From Labilibaculum antarcticum (GTDB taxonomy: Bacteria; Bacteroidota; Bacteroidia; Bacteroidales; Marinifilaceae), in contig NZ_AP018042.1 of NCBI RefSeq assembly GCF_002356295.1, positions 4,992,361-5,056,360 on the forward strand: DNA of 64,000 bases. The letters run 5' to 3'. Shown piece by piece: positions 60,605 to 64,000 of this stretch (within the stretch, counting starts at the first letter, position 1; each line of letters opens with the position of its first letter). A program made the position numbers and the translations under genes. The notes under the pieces are model-generated. The model was not told the DNA's origin and made no database searches. It was given only the letters and a program-made list of their open reading frames with translations.

Positions 60605-61309
60605 TTATGAATTTAAATAGTTGTGACAAATTTCAAGTAGGGAGAATACATCAGTTCTTTCAGACATAACTACATGCTCTGAAAAATCCAAAAGTTTAAC
60701 CGCAGTAGTGCTTCCAATGGCAATGCAAGGAACCGTGTCTTTTATTCTGTATTTACTAAAAAAGCTGGTTACTGCACTCGGACTGCAAAAACAGATGGCA
60801 TCAAAATCATCAACATTTATATTTGGTTGATGCAATTTCGTTTGATAACATTCAATTTCTTCAAAATCAAGTTCTTTTTCACTCATAAAATCAGAAATGA
60901 TATTTTGTCTTAAATTTCCTGAAAAATGGATGTAAGAAGATACAGTTTGCTTTTCAAGTAACTCAATTAATGATTCAGAGTTGTGTTGTTCAGGTAGAAA
61001 AGCCTTAATTCCTATTTTTAAAAGCTCTTCGGCTGTTCTATCTCCTACTGCAAATACTTTTTTCTCTTTTAAGGATTGAAATGAACTTAGAGATTTTGAG
61101 ATAACTTTAACTGCATTCTGACTGGTGAATATCCAGTTTGACTCTGGTTTTGAATTGATTAGTTCTATTTTTGCCTCTGATAGAGATAGTATATCGATTT
61201 GAATAAATGCTTTAGCCGTTATTGATAGGTTCAATTCAGCCGCATATTTTAAATGCTCAGAATTTAACGATCTGGTAAAAAGAATATGTTTGTTATCTGC
61301 TTTAGGCAT
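60605..61309 (-). CDS. hemD: uroporphyrinogen-III synthase
   Basis: A 234-residue protein with the two-domain alpha/beta HemD fold. Sequence is poorly conserved in the family, but SKPESNWIFTSQNAVKVIS, KVFAVGDRTAEELLKIGIKA, FDAICFCSPSAVTSFFSKY and CIAIGSTTAVKLLDF are the expected blocks. It cyclises hydroxymethylbilane to uroporphyrinogen III. It is paired with hemL rather than with hemC. A -7 box is seen upstream. Confidence 0.88.
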   Translation of the reverse strand: MPKADNKHILFTRSLNSEHLKYAAELNLSITAKAFIQIDILSLSEAKIELINSKPESNWIFTSQNAVKVISKSLSSFQSLKEKKVFAVGDRTAEELLKIGIKAFLPEQHNSESLIELLEKQTVSSYIHFSGNLRQNIISDFMSEKELDFEEIECYQTKLHQPNINVDDFDAICFCSPSAVTSFFSKYRIKDTVPCIAIGSTTAVKLLDFSEHVVMSERTDVFSLLEICHNYLNS

Positions 61310-61345
61310 AAATAGAGTTCCAAATGATTTCTAATCGCAAGCTAA

Positions 61346-61353
61346 CAAATTTA
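61346..61353 (-). promoter_or_regulatory. -7 box TAAATTTG of hemD-hemL
   Basis: Matches TAnnTTTG on the minus strand, 36 nt before the hemD start codon. Confidence 0.5.
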
Positions 61354-61618
61354 GTAAATCAGACCATTTTTTATGCTCTAGAAATGTATTATTTTATCAA
61401 TCGTTTGAAAATTAGATGCTCAGAAGAGTATCTTTGAAATATTAGACTTTCGAATCGTTAAAAAGTATTAACTGGCTTGCCATTCAGCAATAGCTTTTAT
61501 ACTTTTAGTGTGCCTAAATAGAGGGGTAGATCATTATTTTGAATGAGAAAATATCATGGTGAATCAGTTTTTTAATCAAATTTAAACAAATCCAAGGCTT
61601 TAAATCAGGAAGATATTT

Positions 61619-63820
61619 ATGACTGAATTCAACAAAGAAGAAGAAGAGAGAAGACAAATTTTATATAGATATAAACATTTACTTGTTACATGTAAGAATA
61701 TCATTACAAGTACAGATATAAAATTGGTTCGAAAAGCATTTGAATTAAGCTTGCAAGATCATGATGGTGAAAGAAGAACCAATGGAGAACCAGCTATATA
61801 TAAAAGCATCTCGATAGCCCAAATTGTTGTTGAAGAACTTGGACTTGGAAGAACATCAGTGATTTGCTCTCTATTATATGATATTGTTCAAAAAAACCGC
61901 ATCACTTTAGATGAAGTCTCTAATTTATTTGGACCTAAGGTTACTCAAATCATTCAAGGCCTGGTTAAGGTTACGAATATTTACAATCAAAACCCAACTC
62001 TTCAATCTGAGAATTTTAGAAAGCTTTTGCTAAGCTTTGCCGATGATGTTCGTGTAGTGCTTATCATTATGGCTGATCGCTTGTTTAATCTGAGAAATTT
62101 GGAGAATAAATCGAAGAAGATTCAACAAGATTTAGCCAAAGAAATAGAATTTCTTTACATTCCATTCGCTCATCGTTTAGGAATGTACAATGTGAAATCT
62201 GATATGGAAGATTTGGCATTGCAATATTTAGATCCGGACGTTTACTTCGAGATTGAAAAGAAATTGAAGGATAGTGAGGAAGAACGTGAAAAATATATAA
62301 AGGATTTTGTCAATCCGATAAAAGCGGAATTGGATCAATTCGGCATGAAATACAAAATAAAAGCCCGAACTAAGTCTATTGCTTCCATTCTTCATAAAAT
62401 GAAGACAAAGCAAGTTGAGTTTGAAGAGGTGTATGATATTTTTGCCATTCGGATAATTTTAAAAGCAATTCCTAAAAAGGAAAAATCGGAATGTTGGAAA
62501 GTGTATTCTACAGTAAGTGATTTATATCAACCGAATCCAAACCGATTAAGAGATTGGATTACCATACCAAAATCAAATGGTTATGAATCTTTGCATACTA
62601 CAGTTATGGGACCCGATAATCGTTGGGTTGAGGTTCAGATTCGAAGTAAACGAATGAATCAAATTGCTGAGCAGGGCTTTGCGGCACACTGGAAATACAA
62701 AGGCGGAAAAGGTGAAGGCGGATTGGATACATGGTTGCAGGATATTCGTGAGGTGATCGAAAGCCATGGAAGCGATTCTATCGACATGATGGATAGTTTT
62801 AAAGCTGATTTATACCATAAAGAGATATATGTTTTTACTCCAAAAGGTGATTTAAAACAATTGTCTGCAGGAGCAACCTTACTTGATTTTGCTTATTCAA
62901 TTCACTCTGATGTAGGAGATAAATGTATTGGAGGAACAGTTAATCAGAAAAATGTATCCATTAAGCAGGTCTTAAATAATGGAGATCAGGTTTCTATAAC
63001 CACTTCCAATTCTCAAAAACCGAAATCGGATTGGCTTAGCTTTGTCGTATCTACCAAAGCAAAAAATAAGATTCGTCAATCGATAAAAGAGGAGTTGCTT
63101 AAAGAAGCAGATCTTGGCAAGGAGACTTTGAAGCGGAGAATGAAGAATTGGAAGATTGAATTCTGCGATGAAAACATCAGGAAGTTAATGACTTATTACA
63201 AGTACAAATTAGCTGTCGATTTGTATCAAGGAATTGCATCGGAAAAGCATGAGCTATCAGAAATAAAGGATATTCTTACAGATAAAAAAGAAGTTGAGAA
63301 AATTGTTCCTGAACACAAAACGGATTATTCAACGAAGAAAGTCACCAAAGGAGGTGAGGATGTATTAATTGTAGATGAGAACATTTCTAATGTTGAGTAT
63401 TCATTGGCAAATTGCTGTAACCCAATTTTTGGGGATGAAATTTTTGGATTTATTTCAATAGGTAAGGGAATTCGAATTCATAGGTTAGGCTGTCCAAATG
63501 CCCGCGAAATGCAAACACGTTATCCGTATCGGGTTGTAAAGGCAAATTGGACTGATAAAGGTTCTGCTTCTTATCAAGCCGTTTTGCATATAACGGGTGA
63601 TGATGACCTGGGAATTGTAAGTAATATCTCAGATGTTATTTCTAAAGATCTGAGGGTTCAAATGAGATCTATTTCGGTGGATACAAATGCAGGTTCCTTT
63701 GCAGGTAATGTTGCAGTTGTTATTGCGAGTACTGATCATCTGGATACCTTAATTGTTAAGTTAAAACGAGTTAAAGGTGTTCGTCGGGTTACAAGATATG
63801 ATCCTATAGGCGAACAATAA
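61619..63820 (+). CDS. RelA/SpoT-family (p)ppGpp synthetase, hydrolase domain degenerate
   Basis: A 733-residue long RSH protein: N-terminal HD region (about 25-200), synthetase domain (about 240-350), TGS (about 395-455) and C-terminal ACT (about 655-730). In the HD region the metal-binding residues are changed: the GEPxIxHP histidine is Lys62, the HD pair reads Tyr87-Asp88, and the following E-D is Gln91-Lys92, so hydrolysis should be lost. The synthetase motifs VYDIFAIRIIL and RDWITIPKSNGYESLHTTV are intact. It should therefore make (p)ppGpp under stress. It is transcribed divergently from hemD. Confidence 0.93.
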   Translation: MTEFNKEEEERRQILYRYKHLLVTCKNIITSTDIKLVRKAFELSLQDHDGERRTNGEPAIYKSISIAQIVVEELGLGRTSVICSLLYDIVQKNRITLDEVSNLFGPKVTQIIQGLVKVTNIYNQNPTLQSENFRKLLLSFADDVRVVLIIMADRLFNLRNLENKSKKIQQDLAKEIEFLYIPFAHRLGMYNVKSDMEDLALQYLDPDVYFEIEKKLKDSEEEREKYIKDFVNPIKAELDQFGMKYKIKARTKSIASILHKMKTKQVEFEEVYDIFAIRIILKAIPKKEKSECWKVYSTVSDLYQPNPNRLRDWITIPKSNGYESLHTTVMGPDNRWVEVQIRSKRMNQIAEQGFAAHWKYKGGKGEGGLDTWLQDIREVIESHGSDSIDMMDSFKADLYHKEIYVFTPKGDLKQLSAGATLLDFAYSIHSDVGDKCIGGTVNQKNVSIKQVLNNGDQVSITTSNSQKPKSDWLSFVVSTKAKNKIRQSIKEELLKEADLGKETLKRRMKNWKIEFCDENIRKLMTYYKYKLAVDLYQGIASEKHELSEIKDILTDKKEVEKIVPEHKTDYSTKKVTKGGEDVLIVDENISNVEYSLANCCNPIFGDEIFGFISIGKGIRIHRLGCPNAREMQTRYPYRVVKANWTDKGSASYQAVLHITGDDDLGIVSNISDVISKDLRVQMRSISVDTNAGSFAGNVAVVIASTDHLDTLIVKLKRVKGVRRVTRYDPIGEQ

Positions 63821-63830
63821 AAATAACATG

Positions 63831-63867
63831 AAAAAGGATGGAGGTATAAAGTTTCATCCTTTTTTTG
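63831..63867 (+). terminator. terminator after the RelA/SpoT-family gene
   Basis: AAAAAGGATG (63831-63840) pairs with CATCCTTTTT (63855-63864) and is followed by more T. A second hairpin with a three-base bulge (63901-63918 with 63939-63955) follows. Confidence 0.8.
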
Positions 63868-64000
63868 TGGATAATTATCTTTAATCGGTGATTTTATTTA
63901 AGGGACTTGTAGTAAGAAACTTAACTGTTTTTATTGAAATTCTTACAAGTCCTTTGGTGTTTTATTTATATTGAATCAGTATATTTGAATTTCGAAAAAA

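Noticed and set aside
1-64000. tRNA, rRNA and cobalamin riboswitch search by eye
   Set aside because: No T-loop-plus-acceptor pattern, rRNA segment or B12-box was recognised; a covariance-model scan would be decisive.

Overview
The window comes from a Bacteroidota chromosome, most likely a marine, facultatively or strictly anaerobic member of the Marinilabiliales (Marinifilum, Labilibaculum or Ancylomarina type). The evidence is low GC, few Shine-Dalgarno sequences, TAnnTTTG-type -7 promoter boxes, SEC-C/DUF1186, LytS/LytTR and AraC regulators with membrane domains, TPR-histidine kinases and PF13568-type beta-barrels. The genus is inference. No rRNA, tRNA, CRISPR array or prophage was seen.

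Layout. 1-2.7 kb: 3' end of an RND pump gene, two small genes (one DUF2892-like) and a DUF1186/SEC-C protein. 2.7-8.9 kb: a reductive dehalogenase gene cluster on the minus strand (AraC-type regulator, outer-membrane beta-barrel, Tat-exported rdhA, membrane anchor rdhB, FMN-binding NosR/PceC-like rdhC, an unlisted 32-residue membrane peptide, and a DUF4405 cytochrome-like protein). 8.9-10.5 kb: a gene-poor stretch holding a decayed beta-barrel gene. 10.5-18.6 kb: ordinary single genes (Gre-like factor, NifX-like protein, DUF418 protein, beta-barrel, Gfo/Idh/MocA oxidoreductase, TPR histidine kinase, frameshifted phosphoesterase). 18.7-24.9 kb: a repeat-rich island with a REP-associated tyrosine transposase (RAYT), at least nine REP-like hairpins around and inside it, a 42-bp tandem array, a second dispersed hairpin repeat, and rsgA. 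24.9-26.2 kb: peroxiredoxin plus Dps-like ferritin. 26.5-33.1 kb: a complete tripartite RND efflux operon led by a GbsR/MarR regulator with a clear operator. 33.4-35.5 kb: CorA-like and CNNM-like transporters. 35.7-43.4 kb: a LytS/LytTR two-component pair divergent from a second tripartite RND operon. 43.5-47.1 kb: a PHP-ACT-ACT fusion and small genes. 47.4-51.9 kb: hemA, hemC, hemB, hemE. 52-55.4 kb: an FGE-type lipoprotein and a double-cubane protein with its activase. 55.4-61.3 kb: TerB-like protein, beta-helix lipoprotein, repeat block, HEAT-like protein, PLP dehydratase, hemL and hemD. 61.6-63.8 kb: a RelA/SpoT homologue with a degenerate hydrolase domain.

How the genes work together. 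The rdh genes look like a respiratory dehalogenation module: the beta-barrel could admit a hydrophobic or aromatic substrate, RdhA would reduce it at the outer face of the membrane, RdhB would anchor it, and RdhC/DUF4405 could pass electrons. RdhA needs a corrinoid, and hemA/L/B/C/D/E supply uroporphyrinogen III, the shared precursor of haem, sirohaem and cobalamin; this metabolic link is inference. The double-cubane pair, peroxiredoxin and ferritin fit an anaerobe that manages low-potential chemistry and oxygen stress. The best leads for something not well described are the rdh cluster with its micropeptide and the RAYT/REP system whose own transposase gene carries a REP hairpin in frame.
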